Assembly (NCBI GenBank): GCA_029550345.1
Contig: JAKPHK010000068.1
Location: 1 to 64,000 of the forward strand
DNA from: Pseudomonadota bacterium
Lineage (GTDB): Bacteria; Pseudomonadota; Alphaproteobacteria; Sphingomonadales; Sphingomonadaceae
Length of the DNA: 64,000 nt
Direction of reading: 5' to 3'
The notes below the pieces were generated by a model. That model had not been told where the DNA came from, searched no databases, and saw only the letters and a program-made list of their open reading frames with translations. This document shows, one piece after another, positions 8,798 through 18,700 of this stretch (the stretch's first letter is position 1; every line of letters starts with the position of its first letter). The translations under genes were made by a program, and so were the position numbers.

Positions 8798-9711
8798 TCG
8801 GGCAGAAAATCCGGCACCGACAGGTAACGCTCGCCGGTGTCGTAGTTGAAGCCCAGCACCCGGCTGCCGGCGGGCAGGTCGGCCAGCTTCTGCCTGATCG
8901 CCGCGAGCGTTGCACCCGAACTGATCCCGACCAGCATCCCTTCTTTGGTGGCGCACAGCCGCGCCATCTCCTTGGCATCCGCCGGATCGACCTGGATCGC
9001 TCCGTCAATTGCCTGAGTGTGGAGGTTCGCCGGGATAAAGCCCGCGCCGATGCCCTGGATCGGGTGCGGGGCGGGCTGGCCGCCGGAAATCACCGGCGAA
9101 AGCGTCGGCTCGACCGCGAAGACCTTCATCGCCGGCCACTTCACCTTGAGCGCTTCGGCGCAGCCGGTCAGGTGGCCGCCGGTGCCGACGCCGGTGATCA
9201 GCGCGTCGATCGGGCTGTCAGCGAAGTCGTTCAGGATTTCCTGCGCGGTGGTGCGCACGTGGACGTCGACGTTGGCCGGGTTCTCGAACTGCTGGGGCAT
9301 CCAGGCGCCAGGCGTGGAGGCGACCAGTTCATGCGCGCGCTCGATCGCGCCCTTCATGCCCTTTTCGCGCGGGGTCAGGTCGAAGGTCGCGCCATAGGCC
9401 AGCATCAGGCGGCGGCGCTCGATCGACATCGATTCGGGCATGACCAGCACCAGCTTGTAGCCCTTGACCGCCGCGACCATGGCGAGGCCAATCCCGGTGT
9501 TGCCGCTGGTCGGCTCGACGATAGTGCCGCCCGGCTTGAGGCTGCCGTCACGCTCTGCCGCCTCGATCATGGCAAGGCCGATCCGGTCCTTGATCGAACC
9601 GCCGGGATTGCCGCGCTCGGACTTCACCCAGACCTCGTGATCGGGGAACAGGCGGGACAAGCGGATGTGCGGGGTGTTGCCGATGGTGGCGAGGATGCTG
9701 GCAGCCTTCAT
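8794..9711 (-). CDS. cysK: cysteine synthase A
   Basis: A 305-residue PLP enzyme that makes L-cysteine from O-acetylserine and sulfide. The PLP lysine is K41 in GGSIKDR; the substrate-binding loop TSGNTG is at 68-73 and the phosphate-binding [10 protein letters not shown] about residue 175. Length and motifs are those of CysK/CysM; the type (A versus B) is inferred. It overlaps the MFS gene upstream and the hydrolase gene downstream by four bases each, so translation of all three is probably coupled. Confidence 0.92.
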   Translation of the reverse strand: MKAASILATIGNTPHIRLSRLFPDHEVWVKSERGNPGGSIKDRIGLAMIEAAERDGSLKPGGTIVEPTSGNTGIGLAMVAAVKGYKLVLVMPESMSIERRRLMLAYGATFDLTPREKGMKGAIERAHELVASTPGAWMPQQFENPANVDVHVRTTAQEILNDFADSPIDALITGVGTGGHLTGCAEALKVKWPAMKVFAVEPTLSPVISGGQPAPHPIQGIGAGFIPANLHTQAIDGAIQVDPADAKEMARLCATKEGMLVGISSGATLAAIRQKLADLPAGSRVLGFNYDTGERYLSVPDFLPE

Positions 9712-10991
9712 GGGACTAGTTCCTTGTTGCGATATTGCGGGGCGAAGGTCTTCGCGCGTTTGAGCTCGGGAAACAGGACGGTCCAGATTACGGTCACCAC
9801 GATAGCTCCCGCGCCGCCAATCGCAACCGCCGCGACTGGCCCCAGCAAGGCGGCAGCCAGGCCGGACTGCATCTCGCCCAGTTCGTTCGAGGCGGAGATG
9901 GCGAGGCCCGAGATCGAGGAAACGCGGCCGCGCTTGTCATCGGGCGTGTTAAGCTGGATCAGGGTATTGCGCACGAACACCGAAATCCCGTCCGCCGCGC
10001 CCAGCACGGCCAGCGAGCCGAGCGAGAGCAGGAAGCTGGTCGAAAGACCGAAGACCAGCGTGGCAAGGCCATAGACCGCCACCGCCCAGAGCATCTTCGC
10101 CCCGACATTGTGGGCGATGGGCCGGAACCCCAGGTAGAATGCGACCAGCGCCGCGCCCAGCGCCGGCGCACCGCGCATCATGCCCAGCATCTCCTCTGGC
10201 GAGAGGCCGAAACTGCCCGCCGGCAGGACGTCAAAGGCGAAGGCCGGCAGCATGGCGGTCGCTCCGCCGAGCAGCACGGCGAACAGATCGAGCGACACGC
10301 AGCCGAGCAGGAAGCGATCGTGCCAGACGAACTTCGCCCCTTCGGCGATCAGCTTGAGCGGCGGTTCCTTGGCCGCGGCGGGCGGCGCGCGGTGGGCGAT
10401 AGCCAGGACCGCGCCGATTGCCAGCAGCAGCACGACGGCGGAATACCAATAGGGCAGGGCCTTGTCGTGGGCCAGCATGAAGCCGCCCAGGGCCGGGCCG
10501 ATCACGGCGCCCGCCTGCCAGGCAATCGAACTGGTCGCGATCGCCTTGGGCAGCAATTGGGAAGGCACGACATTGGGCGTGATCGCGCTGACCGCAGGGC
10601 CGATGAACACCCGCGCCGCGCCGTAGACCGCCGCCATGCCGAACAGCAGCGGAAGCGAGAGCGCGTCCATCGCATTGGCCGCGCCCAGCACCAGCGCGAT
10701 GGCAAGGTCGATGCCAGAGGCAACCGCGGCGACATAGCGCCGGTCCATCCGGTCCGCCACCAACCCCGCGACCGGGGTGAGCAGCATGAAGGGAATGAAC
10801 TGGATCAGGCCGAGCAGGCCGAGCAGGAAGGCGGCTTCCGCCTTGTCCATACCATAGTCGACCCGTGCGCTCTGGTAGACCTGCGCGCCGATGACGACCA
10901 CCATCGCGTTCGTCGCGCTGACGGAGAAGAACCGCGTCAGCCAGATCAGGCGATAGTCGCGAACTTGAAGGGGATGGGTGGGAATGCTCAC
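9708..10991 (-). CDS. MFS transporter (DHA3/EntS-like)
   Basis: A 427-residue inner-membrane transporter with about 12 hydrophobic helices and the first-loop motif G-x-x-A-D-R-M-D-R-R at about 75-85. The N-terminus ([14 protein letters not shown]) is typical of the drug/enterobactin exporter-like MFS group. The start is GTG at 10991; no ATG fits better. It is the first gene of the leftward operon with cysK and the hydrolase, so export of a sulfur-linked metabolite is conceivable but unproven. Confidence 0.86.
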   Translation of the reverse strand: MSIPTHPLQVRDYRLIWLTRFFSVSATNAMVVVIGAQVYQSARVDYGMDKAEAAFLLGLLGLIQFIPFMLLTPVAGLVADRMDRRYVAAVASGIDLAIALVLGAANAMDALSLPLLFGMAAVYGAARVFIGPAVSAITPNVVPSQLLPKAIATSSIAWQAGAVIGPALGGFMLAHDKALPYWYSAVVLLLAIGAVLAIAHRAPPAAAKEPPLKLIAEGAKFVWHDRFLLGCVSLDLFAVLLGGATAMLPAFAFDVLPAGSFGLSPEEMLGMMRGAPALGAALVAFYLGFRPIAHNVGAKMLWAVAVYGLATLVFGLSTSFLLSLGSLAVLGAADGISVFVRNTLIQLNTPDDKRGRVSSISGLAISASNELGEMQSGLAAALLGPVAAVAIGGAGAIVVTVIWTVLFPELKRAKTFAPQYRNKELVP

Positions 10992-11060
10992 CGCGCAGCC
11001 ATGGCAGCGCCCCGCGCGCTTGCCAAGATTACGCCTGCTTTTGCGGAGGAAACCGCCGCT

Positions 11061-11399
11061 TTAGCGCTGCCGGCGCAGGCGCGGGTTGGGCTGGAGTGTA
11101 TCGATGAGCTGGATGAAATCGTCGAGCCGGATGATCCGTTCGAACTGGAATCCGGCGCGTTCCTCGGTCGACCAGATCAGGTGGGCCTCGATCCGGCCAA
11201 CGATCGGCAGGCGAATGATCACGCGCTCGCCGCGCGACATGTCGACCTCGCCACTGACCATGAAGCCGTGCGCCGAAAGATTGGCGATGTGCAGGTGCAC
11301 ATCGCCCAGCCGTCGATGCTCCCCGATGACCTTGTGATCGACGGGATGGCGCGCGGCACGGCGCAGGTCGGTTACGGTCAGTTGAGCGCCAGAACCCAT
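11061..11399 (-). CDS. PilZ-domain protein
   Basis: A 112-residue single-domain protein. The c-di-GMP-binding signature is present in recognisable form: an arginine-rich RRAARHPV near residue 13 and the N-L-S-x-x-G motif (ANLSAHGFMV) about residue 40. PilZ proteins sense cyclic di-GMP and act on motility, polysaccharide or surface functions. It stands alone between an MFS gene and tyrS. A second PilZ protein lies near 55.2 kb. Confidence 0.82.
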   Translation of the reverse strand: MGSGAQLTVTDLRRAARHPVDHKVIGEHRRLGDVHLHIANLSAHGFMVSGEVDMSRGERVIIRLPIVGRIEAHLIWSTEERAGFQFERIIRLDDFIQLIDTLQPNPRLRRQR

Positions 11400-11488
11400 G
11401 GTCCGGTCTCGCCTCCAATCTTGAACATCAGGGCGGCCAAGATGGGCCTGAATGCCGAAGAAAGGGTAAACTGGCAGAAAATTGCAGG

Positions 11489-12721
11489 TTATCCGGCGGA
11501 AACTGGCCGCAATACCCCGTGCTTCTTCTTGCCGGCAGAGATCCGGACCTCGACACCGCCGGGGATGTGGAAGCCTTCGTCGGCGATTCCCTCGCCGTCG
11601 ATCCGCGCTCCGCCGCCCGCGATCAGCCGCTTGGCCTCGCCCCGGCTGGCGGCAAAGCCGATCCCGACCAGCGCCTCGACCAGACCGATCCCTTCGGCCG
11701 GCAGGTCGAACTCGGGCAAGTCCTGGCCGACGCCGCCGCCAGCAAACGTTGCCGAAGCGGTCGCCTCGGCGGCGCGAGCGGCTTCATCGCCCCGGCACAG
11801 GCGCGTGACTTCATTGGCGAGGACGATCTTGGCCGTATTGATCTCGCTTCCCTGCAGCGCTTCGAGCCGGGCGATCTCGTCCAGCGGCAGGTCGGTGAAC
11901 AGGCGCAGGAACTTGCCCACGTCGCGGTCGTCCGCATTGCGCCAGTATTGCCAGAAATCGTAGGCCGGCAGGGCATCGTCGTTGAGCCAGACGGCGCCGG
12001 CGGCGGTCTTGCCCATCTTCGCCCCGTCCGCCGTGGTCAGCAGCGGGGTGGTGACGCCGTAGACTTCCTGGCCGTCCATCCGCCGGGTCAGCTCGATCCC
12101 ATTGACGATATTGCCCCACTGGTCGCTGCCGCCCATCTGCAGCCGCACGCCCATCGCGCGCGCCAGATGGCGGAAGTCGTAACCCTGCAGGATCATGTAG
12201 TTGAATTCGAGGAAGGTCATCGGCTGTTCGCGCTCAAGCCGCAGCTTGACCGAATCGAAGCTGAGCATCCGGTTGATCGTGAAATGCGTGCCGACCTGCT
12301 GGAGCAGTTCAATGTAGCCGAGCTTGCCCAGCCAGTCATGGTTGTTGACCATCACTGCGTCGGTCGGGCCGTCGCCAAATGTCAGGAAGCGTTCGAAGAT
12401 CGTGCGGATCGAGGCGATGTTGGCCTCGATCGCCTCGTCGCTCAGCATCTTGCGGCTCTCGTCGCGCCCGGTGGGATCGCCGATCCGCGTGGTGCCGCCG
12501 CCCATGACGACCACAGGCTTGTGCCCGGTCTGCTGGAGGCGGCGCAGCAGCATGATCTGCACCAGGCTGCCGACGTGCAGCGATGGCGCGGTCGCATCGA
12601 AGCCGATATAGCCGGGCACGACCTGCTTCGCCGCCAGGGCGTCGAGTCCCTCGGCATCGGTCAGCTGGTGAAGATAGCCACGCTCGTCGAGCAGGCGGAG
12701 CAGGGAAGAAGTATAGGTCAT
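11489..12721 (-). CDS. tyrS: tyrosyl-tRNA synthetase
   Basis: A 410-residue class I synthetase. The HIGH-type motif is HVGS (in [13 protein letters not shown], about residues 39-51) and the KMSKS-type motif is KMGKT at about 232-236; a C-terminal S4 RNA-binding domain includes SRGEAKRLI. Length fits the bacterial TyrRS of about 400-420. It is divergent to the DOMON-like gene across 47 bp, which must hold both promoters. Confidence 0.97.
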   Translation of the reverse strand: MTYTSSLLRLLDERGYLHQLTDAEGLDALAAKQVVPGYIGFDATAPSLHVGSLVQIMLLRRLQQTGHKPVVVMGGGTTRIGDPTGRDESRKMLSDEAIEANIASIRTIFERFLTFGDGPTDAVMVNNHDWLGKLGYIELLQQVGTHFTINRMLSFDSVKLRLEREQPMTFLEFNYMILQGYDFRHLARAMGVRLQMGGSDQWGNIVNGIELTRRMDGQEVYGVTTPLLTTADGAKMGKTAAGAVWLNDDALPAYDFWQYWRNADDRDVGKFLRLFTDLPLDEIARLEALQGSEINTAKIVLANEVTRLCRGDEAARAAEATASATFAGGGVGQDLPEFDLPAEGIGLVEALVGIGFAASRGEAKRLIAGGGARIDGEGIADEGFHIPGGVEVRISAGKKKHGVLRPVSAG

Positions 12722-12768
12722 GCGTGCTTTTCCGGTTTCGGGCGCGCGCCTAGCATGCGGAGAGAGAC

Positions 12769-13290
12769 TTGAAAACGGACAGACTGATCCCGCACCCCGC
12801 TTTTGCCCCGGCGAAGGTGCAGAAAATCGCGGTGCGGTGGGGCAGGGTGCGCGGGCAGGAGATGATGCTGCGCTTCCGGCTTGACGGTTGCGAGGCGCTC
12901 GTCCTGCCGCCCCGCGCCGAAGGTGGCCGCGCGGACGGGCTGTGGCAGGCGACCTGCGCCGAATTGTTCCTGGCGCTTCCGGACGGGCGCTACCGCGAAT
13001 TCAACTTCTCCCCCTCGGGCCAGTGGGCGGCCTATGATTTTCACGGCTATCGCACGGGGATGACCGCCTATGAGCCTTCGCGCGCGCCAAGGATCGAGAC
13101 CGATCAGGGCCTGTCCGTCTCGACGCTGACCGTGTTCCTGCCCGAAAGCGAATTCGCGGGCGTGCAGTTCGCCTCGCTGAGCGCGGTGATCGAGGAGCAG
13201 GGCAAGCGCCTGTCCTATTGGGCCGAACGCCACGGCGGCGAGAAGCCGGATTTCCACAACCCGGCTTGCTTCACGCTGGCCGTGCCTTAA
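12769..13290 (+). CDS. DOMON-like domain protein
   Basis: A 173-residue protein matching the small DOMON-like family seen in sphingomonads and related alphaproteobacteria, with a predicted beta-sandwich. The start is TTG at 12769, preceded by GGAGAGAGA; no ATG fits. No signal peptide is visible, so it is probably cytoplasmic. It lies 11 bp upstream of the NamZ-type gene in the same direction and may be co-transcribed with it; sugar or haem binding is known for other DOMON proteins but cannot be claimed here. Confidence 0.75.
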   Translation: MKTDRLIPHPAFAPAKVQKIAVRWGRVRGQEMMLRFRLDGCEALVLPPRAEGGRADGLWQATCAELFLALPDGRYREFNFSPSGQWAAYDFHGYRTGMTAYEPSRAPRIETDQGLSVSTLTVFLPESEFAGVQFASLSAVIEEQGKRLSYWAERHGGEKPDFHNPACFTLAVP

Positions 13291-13301
13291 GCATTGTCCG
13301 C

Positions 13302-14501
13302 ATGAAGTTCGGGATAGATCGCCTGCTGGCGGACTCGCAGTTGAGGAAGCCACTGGAAGGCAGGCGTGTGGCGCTGGTCGCCCATCCGGCCAGCGTTACG
13401 GACGGCCTCGTCCATTCGCTCGACGCGCTGATCGCGGCGGGCGTGAACGTCACGTCCGCCTTTGGCCCGCAGCACGGGCTGAAGGGCGACAAGCAGGACA
13501 ACATGGTCGAGACGGCGGACGAGCTCGATCCGCTCCACAACATCCCCGTGTTCAGCCTCTACGGTGAAGTGCGCCGCCCCAGCGGGCAGATGATGAGCAC
13601 AGCGGACGTGTTCCTGTTCGACCTGCAGGACCTGGGCTGCCGGATCTACACCTTCGTTACCACGCTGCTCTATTTGCTTGAGGCTGCATCGGGCACGGGC
13701 AAAGCAGTGTGGGTGCTTGACCGGCCCAATCCCGCCGGACGGCCGGTGGAAGGCACAACGCTCCTGCCGGGGCAGGAAAGCTTCGTAGGCGCCGGGCCGA
13801 TGCCAATGCGCCACGGCCTCACCCTGGGTGAAATGGGGCACTGGTTCATCGAGCACTTCGGGCTCGACGTCGATTACCGCGTGATCGCGATGGAAGGCTG
13901 GGCGCCGGAAAGCGGCCCCGGCTTCGGCTGGCCGGAGAGCCGCATCTGGATCAACCCCAGCCCCAATGCCGCCAATCTCAACATGGCCCGCGCCTATGCC
14001 GGAACCGTGATGCTGGAGGGCGCCACCCTGTCCGAGGGGCGGGGGACGACCCGCCCGCTCGAAGTGCTGTTCGGTGCGCCCGACGTGGATGCGCGCGCGG
14101 TCCACGGCGAAATGCGGCGTCTGGCGCCCGAATGGCTGGCGGGCTGCGCCATCCGCGAATGCTTCTTCGAGCCGACCTTTCACAAGCACGCGCAGAGCCT
14201 GTGCGCCGGACTGATGATTCATGCCGAGGGCACGTTCTACGAACACGCCGCGTTCCGCCCGTGGCGCCTGCAGGCGCTGGCCTTCAAGGCGATCCGCGGG
14301 CTCTGCCCGGACTATCCGCTGTGGCGCGATTTCCCCTATGAGTACGAGTTCGAGCGGCTGGCGATCGACGTGATCAATGGCGGACCGGCCTTGCGCGAAT
14401 GGGTCGACGATGCCGGAGCGCAGCCGGGCGACCTCGATGCCCTGGCCTCGGCCGACGAGGCGGCCTGGCGCGAACGCATCCGCCCGCTGCTGATTTATTG
14501 A
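13302..14501 (+). CDS. NamZ-type exo-beta-N-acetylmuramidase (DUF1343)
   Basis: A 399-residue protein of the DUF1343 family, whose Bacillus subtilis member NamZ removes terminal N-acetylmuramic acid from peptidoglycan fragments. Recognisable family blocks are VALVAHPASVT, FGPQHGLKGDKQDN, DLQDLGCRIYT and LDRPNPAGRP, in order from the N-terminus. Unlike the secreted Bacillus enzyme, the N-terminus (MKFGIDRLL) has no signal peptide or lipobox, so it is predicted cytoplasmic. An MFS gene follows 10 bp downstream and is probably co-transcribed, which suggests import of muropeptides and internal cleavage. Confidence 0.88.
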   Translation: MKFGIDRLLADSQLRKPLEGRRVALVAHPASVTDGLVHSLDALIAAGVNVTSAFGPQHGLKGDKQDNMVETADELDPLHNIPVFSLYGEVRRPSGQMMSTADVFLFDLQDLGCRIYTFVTTLLYLLEAASGTGKAVWVLDRPNPAGRPVEGTTLLPGQESFVGAGPMPMRHGLTLGEMGHWFIEHFGLDVDYRVIAMEGWAPESGPGFGWPESRIWINPSPNAANLNMARAYAGTVMLEGATLSEGRGTTRPLEVLFGAPDVDARAVHGEMRRLAPEWLAGCAIRECFFEPTFHKHAQSLCAGLMIHAEGTFYEHAAFRPWRLQALAFKAIRGLCPDYPLWRDFPYEYEFERLAIDVINGGPALREWVDDAGAQPGDLDALASADEAAWRERIRPLLIY

Positions 14502-14511
14502 GGGGCTGCTG

Positions 14512-15789
14512 ATGGTAACCGGACTGCTGCCCAAGGCGCGCCAATCGACCCGCGTGATGCTGTGGATGCTGCTGGTCGTCTATGTCTTCAACTTCCTCGA
14601 CCGGCAGATCGTCAATATCCTGGCCGAGCCGATCCGGCGCGATCTTGACCTGTCCGACACCCAGATCGGGCTGATGACCGGCCTCGCCTTCGCGCTGTTC
14701 TACACCGTGCTGGGCCTGCCGATCGCCCGCCATGCGGACCGGCCCTCGACCAACCGGGGCCGGCTGATCGCTGTCGCCCTGGCGATCTGGTCGGCCATGA
14801 CGGCCCTGTGCGGACTGGCCCAGAATTTTCTGCAATTGCTGCTGGCACGCGTCGGCGTGGGGATTGGCGAGGCGGGCTGCACGCCGGCGGCGCATTCACT
14901 GATCGCGGACCGGGTTCCGGCGGAGCGCCGCGCCAGCGCCATGGCGTTCTATGCGCTGGGCATTCCGCTCGGCTCGCTGCTGGGGATGATGATCGGCGGC
15001 TACCTTGCGGATGAGATCGGCTGGCGCAAGGCCTTCCTGTTCGTCGGCGCGCCGGGCGTGCTGCTGGCGCTGCTGGTCGTTGCGCTGATCGGGGACAGCG
15101 GCCGCAAGTCCGGCGCGGCAAGCGAGGCGGCGGCGGGCGAATCGATGATGCAGGCGGTGCGCCACCTGCTGGCCTCGCGCACATTCCTGATCCTGCTGGC
15201 GGCGGCTTCGGCCTGTTCGTTCCTGTCCTATGGCAAGACCACCTGGACCACGATTTTCTTCCAGCGCACCCACGGGATGAGCCCCGGCGAGGTCGGCTTC
15301 TGGTTCGGCCTGTGGAGCGGGCTGGCGGGGATGCTGGGCACGTTCCTGGGCGGCTGGCTGGCAGACCGCTTCGGCAAGCACGACCGCCGCCATGTCGTCA
15401 CCGCGCCCGCGATCGGCATGGCGCTGGCCGTCCCCATCGCGATGAGCGCCTATTTCATGACCGACTGGCGGCTGGGCCTGCTGCTGCTGATGGTGCCGAC
15501 AGTGCTGAATTCGCTCTATTACGGGCCGGTCTTCGCCTCGACCCAGGGGCTGGTGGCCCTGCGCCACCGGGCGATGGCGAGCGCCGTGCTGCTGTTCTGC
15601 CAGAACCTGATCGGGCTGGGGCTGGGGCCGCTGTTCTTCGGGATGCTGTCGGACCTGATCAAGCCCGCGGTCGGCGGCGAATCGGTGCGCTACGTGCTCT
15701 ATGGCGCGGCGCTGCTGGGCTTCGCGCCTGCCGTGCTGTTCTGGATGCTGCGCAGTCGCCTGCACGCAGAGCTTGATCGTCAGACGTAG
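14512..15789 (+). CDS. MFS transporter (spinster-like)
   Basis: A 425-residue inner-membrane protein with 12 predicted helices. The first half has FNFLDRQIVNILAEPI and the MFS loop motif in A-R-H-A-D-R-P; G-x-G-I-G-E-A is in helix 4. This is the sphingolipid-transporter-like (spinster) MFS branch common in sphingomonads. The 10-bp spacing to the muramidase gene implies one operon, so a cell-wall fragment or sugar substrate is a reasonable guess. The 3' end overlaps the convergent amj gene by 10 bp. Confidence 0.85.
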   Translation: MVTGLLPKARQSTRVMLWMLLVVYVFNFLDRQIVNILAEPIRRDLDLSDTQIGLMTGLAFALFYTVLGLPIARHADRPSTNRGRLIAVALAIWSAMTALCGLAQNFLQLLLARVGVGIGEAGCTPAAHSLIADRVPAERRASAMAFYALGIPLGSLLGMMIGGYLADEIGWRKAFLFVGAPGVLLALLVVALIGDSGRKSGAASEAAAGESMMQAVRHLLASRTFLILLAAASACSFLSYGKTTWTTIFFQRTHGMSPGEVGFWFGLWSGLAGMLGTFLGGWLADRFGKHDRRHVVTAPAIGMALAVPIAMSAYFMTDWRLGLLLLMVPTVLNSLYYGPVFASTQGLVALRHRAMASAVLLFCQNLIGLGLGPLFFGMLSDLIKPAVGGESVRYVLYGAALLGFAPAVLFWMLRSRLHAELDRQT

Positions 15790-16583
15790 TTGGCGATCCA
15801 GGCGATCAGGTGCGCGGAGGGCAGGAATACCGCCTGCGCCAGCAGCGTGCCGGCCAGGCGGCTGAAACTGATCCAGACGATGGTGCGGCGGAACAGTGGC
15901 TCGCTGATCCGGCCCTCGATCACGTCGTCGGTCATCACCGACAACTGCGGATCGATCAGGGCGAACAGCAGGATCGTGGCGAACCCGTTGATCACCGCCG
16001 AAAGCTGGCTGGCCGTGACCCGGAATTCAGGGTTGAGATAGCCCGCGTAGAGCGAGGCCAGCACGCCCACCGTGATCAGCGCCTGGGCCAGGCAATTGGC
16101 CAGCAGCACACCCCAGCCCACGCCGCGCGGCTTTGACAGCTGGCGCAGCTGCGACACGTGCGGCGGGGTCAGCGCATCGCGCACGCTGCGCAGCCCCTCG
16201 GGCGAGGCGCTGTGCAGCACCATGCGCAGGGTCGAGCGGTGTTCCTGGAAATGGCCGATCGCGCTGGCGAACAGGCGCTGTCCGGTCGGCACCAGCAGGA
16301 TGCCGATAAGCACGGCCAGCGAGGCCGAGCCCAGCACCAGCTGGAAATCCCCCAGCAGCGCATCGCCCCCGCCGCCGGAAATGCGGCTCTCGATCCGCTT
16401 GGCGAGGAACGGCCCCAGAAAGCTGTTCGATGTGCGGCTGACCAGGACCAGAATGTTGAACAGGGCAAAGCTCATCGCGATGCGCCGGGTGCGCACCCCG
16501 GCGATCCGCGCGGCGTAGGCCAGCGTGCCGATCAGGTTGATTGCCATGGTCAGCAGGCAGATGATGATGAGCTGGCGGTCCAT
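15780..16583 (-). CDS. amj: Amj-family lipid II flippase
   Basis: A 267-residue membrane protein resembling Amj (formerly YdaH, DUF2837), the alternate lipid II flippase of Bacillus subtilis. The stretch GVRTRRIAMSFALFNILVLVSRTSN near the N-terminus, here given as motifs GVRTRRIAMSFALFN and LVLVSRTSN, is highly similar to the Bacillus protein as I recall it. About six hydrophobic helices are predicted. Amj moves lipid-linked peptidoglycan precursor across the inner membrane, independently of MurJ. The gene is convergent with the NamZ-MFS pair. Function by homology only; whether MurJ is also encoded elsewhere is unknown. Confidence 0.8.
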   Translation of the reverse strand: MDRQLIIICLLTMAINLIGTLAYAARIAGVRTRRIAMSFALFNILVLVSRTSNSFLGPFLAKRIESRISGGGGDALLGDFQLVLGSASLAVLIGILLVPTGQRLFASAIGHFQEHRSTLRMVLHSASPEGLRSVRDALTPPHVSQLRQLSKPRGVGWGVLLANCLAQALITVGVLASLYAGYLNPEFRVTASQLSAVINGFATILLFALIDPQLSVMTDDVIEGRISEPLFRRTIVWISFSRLAGTLLAQAVFLPSAHLIAWIANYV

Positions 16584-16624
16584 TCGCCTGCCGCTCTAGC
16601 CGCGCTGCCGCCGGGCCGCCAGTG

Positions 16625-17428
16625 TCAGGAAAGGTCCGTCAACAACGCCGTTTCGCCGATCAGGTAGCTGGTCATCGACAGCGCGCCGTCCAGCGTATCG
16701 TTGAACACGCCCACCTCGTCCCCCGGCAGCCGCGCGCCCAGCGTGTAGAGCAGCGGCAGGTAGTGTTCGGCGCTGTTGATCGCCAGAGCCGCAGCCTGGT
16801 CATCGCCCGAGAAACGGGTGAGCGCGGCCACGTCGTTCGCGACAATGGCATTGGTGATCCGCTCGCGGAATTCCAGCGCCCAGTCGGGCTGGGTGCCCGC
16901 GGACTGCCGCCACATGGCGAGGTTGTGGATGACGTTCCCGCTTGCCACCAGCAGGACGCCCTCATCGCGCAGCGGCGCCAGCCTGCGGCCGATGTCGACG
17001 TGGGCATCGGGCGAAAGACTGCGGTCAAGGCTCATTGCCACCATCGGAATGTCGGCAGCGGGGAACATCGGCTGGATCACGCCCCAGGCGCCGTGGTCGA
17101 AGCCCCAGCTCTCGTCCGCCTGCACCCGGTCAGGGCCGAGCAGCTCCGTGACGCGCGCCACCAGTTCGGGCGAGCCCGGGGCGGGGTACTGCATGGCGAA
17201 CAATTCGTCCGGAAAACCCCGGAAATCGTGGATCGTGCGCGGCGCATGCCCCGCCGTCACATGAGTGCGCCCTTGCGTCTGCCAGTGCGCCGAAACCACC
17301 AGGATCGCGCGCGGGCGGGGCAGGGCGGGGCCCAGCGCCTGCCACGTGCGGCGCTCTGGCACATCGGAAATGACGGTCATCGGCGAACCGTGGCCGATGA
17401 ACAGGGCGGGCAGGCGGGTGCTGGTCAT
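16625..17428 (-). CDS. LigB-type extradiol dioxygenase (DODA/YgiD-like)
   Basis: A 267-residue class III ring-cleaving dioxygenase of the 4,5-DOPA dioxygenase/YgiD group. Metal-ligand candidates are His in FIGHGSP, SAHW, FDHGAWG and SAEHYLPLLY. Homologues open catechol-type rings using non-haem iron or zinc. The chosen start is MTSTRLP at 17428; a longer frame upstream gives no family sequence. Alone and monocistronic by context; the natural substrate is unknown. Confidence 0.86.
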   Translation of the reverse strand: MTSTRLPALFIGHGSPMTVISDVPERRTWQALGPALPRPRAILVVSAHWQTQGRTHVTAGHAPRTIHDFRGFPDELFAMQYPAPGSPELVARVTELLGPDRVQADESWGFDHGAWGVIQPMFPAADIPMVAMSLDRSLSPDAHVDIGRRLAPLRDEGVLLVASGNVIHNLAMWRQSAGTQPDWALEFRERITNAIVANDVAALTRFSGDDQAAALAINSAEHYLPLLYTLGARLPGDEVGVFNDTLDGALSMTSYLIGETALLTDLS

Positions 17429-17486
17429 GCCTCGGTATGTGGGGGCAGTGCCGCCCCCCGTCAAACCAAGGAAATGTTGGCCTGCC

Positions 17487-18668
17487 TCAATGCTTCTTGC
17501 GGGTCAGCTCGCGCATCGCGTCGTCAAGGCCCTGAAGGGTCAGCGGATACATCGATCCGCCGACCAGTTCCCTGATCATCTTGGTCGACTGCGAATAGGA
17601 CCACTGCTTTTCCGGCACCGGATTGATCCAGACCGTCGCGGGATAGACGTGGGCCACGCGGCTGAGCCAGGTCGATCCGGCCTCCTCGTTGAAGTGCTCC
17701 ACCGAGCCGCCCGGATGGGTGATCTCGTAAGGGCTCATCGCCGCATCGCCCACGAACACCACCTTGTAGTCGTGGCCGTACTTGTGGAGGATGTCCCAGG
17801 TGTTGGTCCGTTCCGACCAGCGCCGTTTGTTGTCCTTCCACACGCCTTCGTAGAGGCAGTTGTGGAAGTAGAAGAATTCAAGGTTCTTGAACTCGCTGGT
17901 AGCCGCGCTGAACAGTTCCTCGACCAGCTTGATGAACGGGTCCATCGATCCGCCCACGTCGAGAAACAGCAGCAGCTTTACCGCATTGTGCCGCTCAGGC
18001 CGCATCCGGATGTCGAGCCAGCCCTGCCGCGCCGTGCCCTCGATCGTGCCTTCAAGGTCCAGCTCGTCCGGCGATCCTTCACGGGCGAAGCGGCGCAGGC
18101 GGCGGAGCGCGATCTTGATGTTGCGGGTGCCCAGCTCGCGCGTGTTGTCGAGATTCTGGAACTCGCGCTTTTCCCACACTTTCAGCGCGCGCTTGTGCTT
18201 CGATTCGCCGCCGATCCGCACGCCTTCGGGGTTGTAGCCATCGTTGCCGTAGGGCGATGTGCCCCCGGTGCCGATCCACTTGTTCCCGCCTTCGTGGCGC
18301 TTCTGCTGTTCCTCCAGACGCTTCTTCAGCGTCTCCATGATCTCGTCCCAGGAACCCAGCGACTTGATCGCTTCCATCTCCTCGGGCGTCAGGAACTTCT
18401 CGGCAACGGCCTTCAGCCAGTCCTCGGGAATGTCGACCGGGTTCTGGCCGTAATTGGTCAGGATCCCCTTGAAGACCTTGTTGAACACCTGGTCGAACCG
18501 GTCGAGCAGGCCCTCGTCCTTCACGAAGACCGCGCGCGAGAGGTAATAGAACTGTTCGGGCGTCTGCTCGATCACGTCCTTGTCGAGCGCCTCGAGCAGC
18601 ACCAGGTGCTCCTTGAAGCTGGCCTTGATCCCGGCGGCGCGCAGTTCGTCGACGAAGTTGAAAAACAT
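17487..18668 (-). CDS. VWA domain (CoxE-like) protein
   Basis: A 393-residue cytoplasmic protein with a variable, charged N-terminal half and a C-terminal von Willebrand A domain. The MIDAS motif at about residue 237 reads D-V-G-G-S rather than the standard D-x-S-x-S, so metal binding may be altered, though this variant is common in this subfamily. It lies 32 bp downstream of a MoxR-type ATPase gene in the same direction. MoxR-VWA pairs act together as chaperone-like assembly or metal-insertion machines. Confidence 0.88.
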   Translation of the reverse strand: MFFNFVDELRAAGIKASFKEHLVLLEALDKDVIEQTPEQFYYLSRAVFVKDEGLLDRFDQVFNKVFKGILTNYGQNPVDIPEDWLKAVAEKFLTPEEMEAIKSLGSWDEIMETLKKRLEEQQKRHEGGNKWIGTGGTSPYGNDGYNPEGVRIGGESKHKRALKVWEKREFQNLDNTRELGTRNIKIALRRLRRFAREGSPDELDLEGTIEGTARQGWLDIRMRPERHNAVKLLLFLDVGGSMDPFIKLVEELFSAATSEFKNLEFFYFHNCLYEGVWKDNKRRWSERTNTWDILHKYGHDYKVVFVGDAAMSPYEITHPGGSVEHFNEEAGSTWLSRVAHVYPATVWINPVPEKQWSYSQSTKMIRELVGGSMYPLTLQGLDDAMRELTRKKH

Positions 18669-18700
18669 GGGCGTCCGTTCCCTTGGTCAGCCGCGCGCGA

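Noticed and set aside
9735..11963. 742-residue plus-strand open frame across the MFS, PilZ and tyrS genes
   Set aside because: It is antisense to well-supported genes and has the composition of a shadow frame (rich in Arg, Asp and His).
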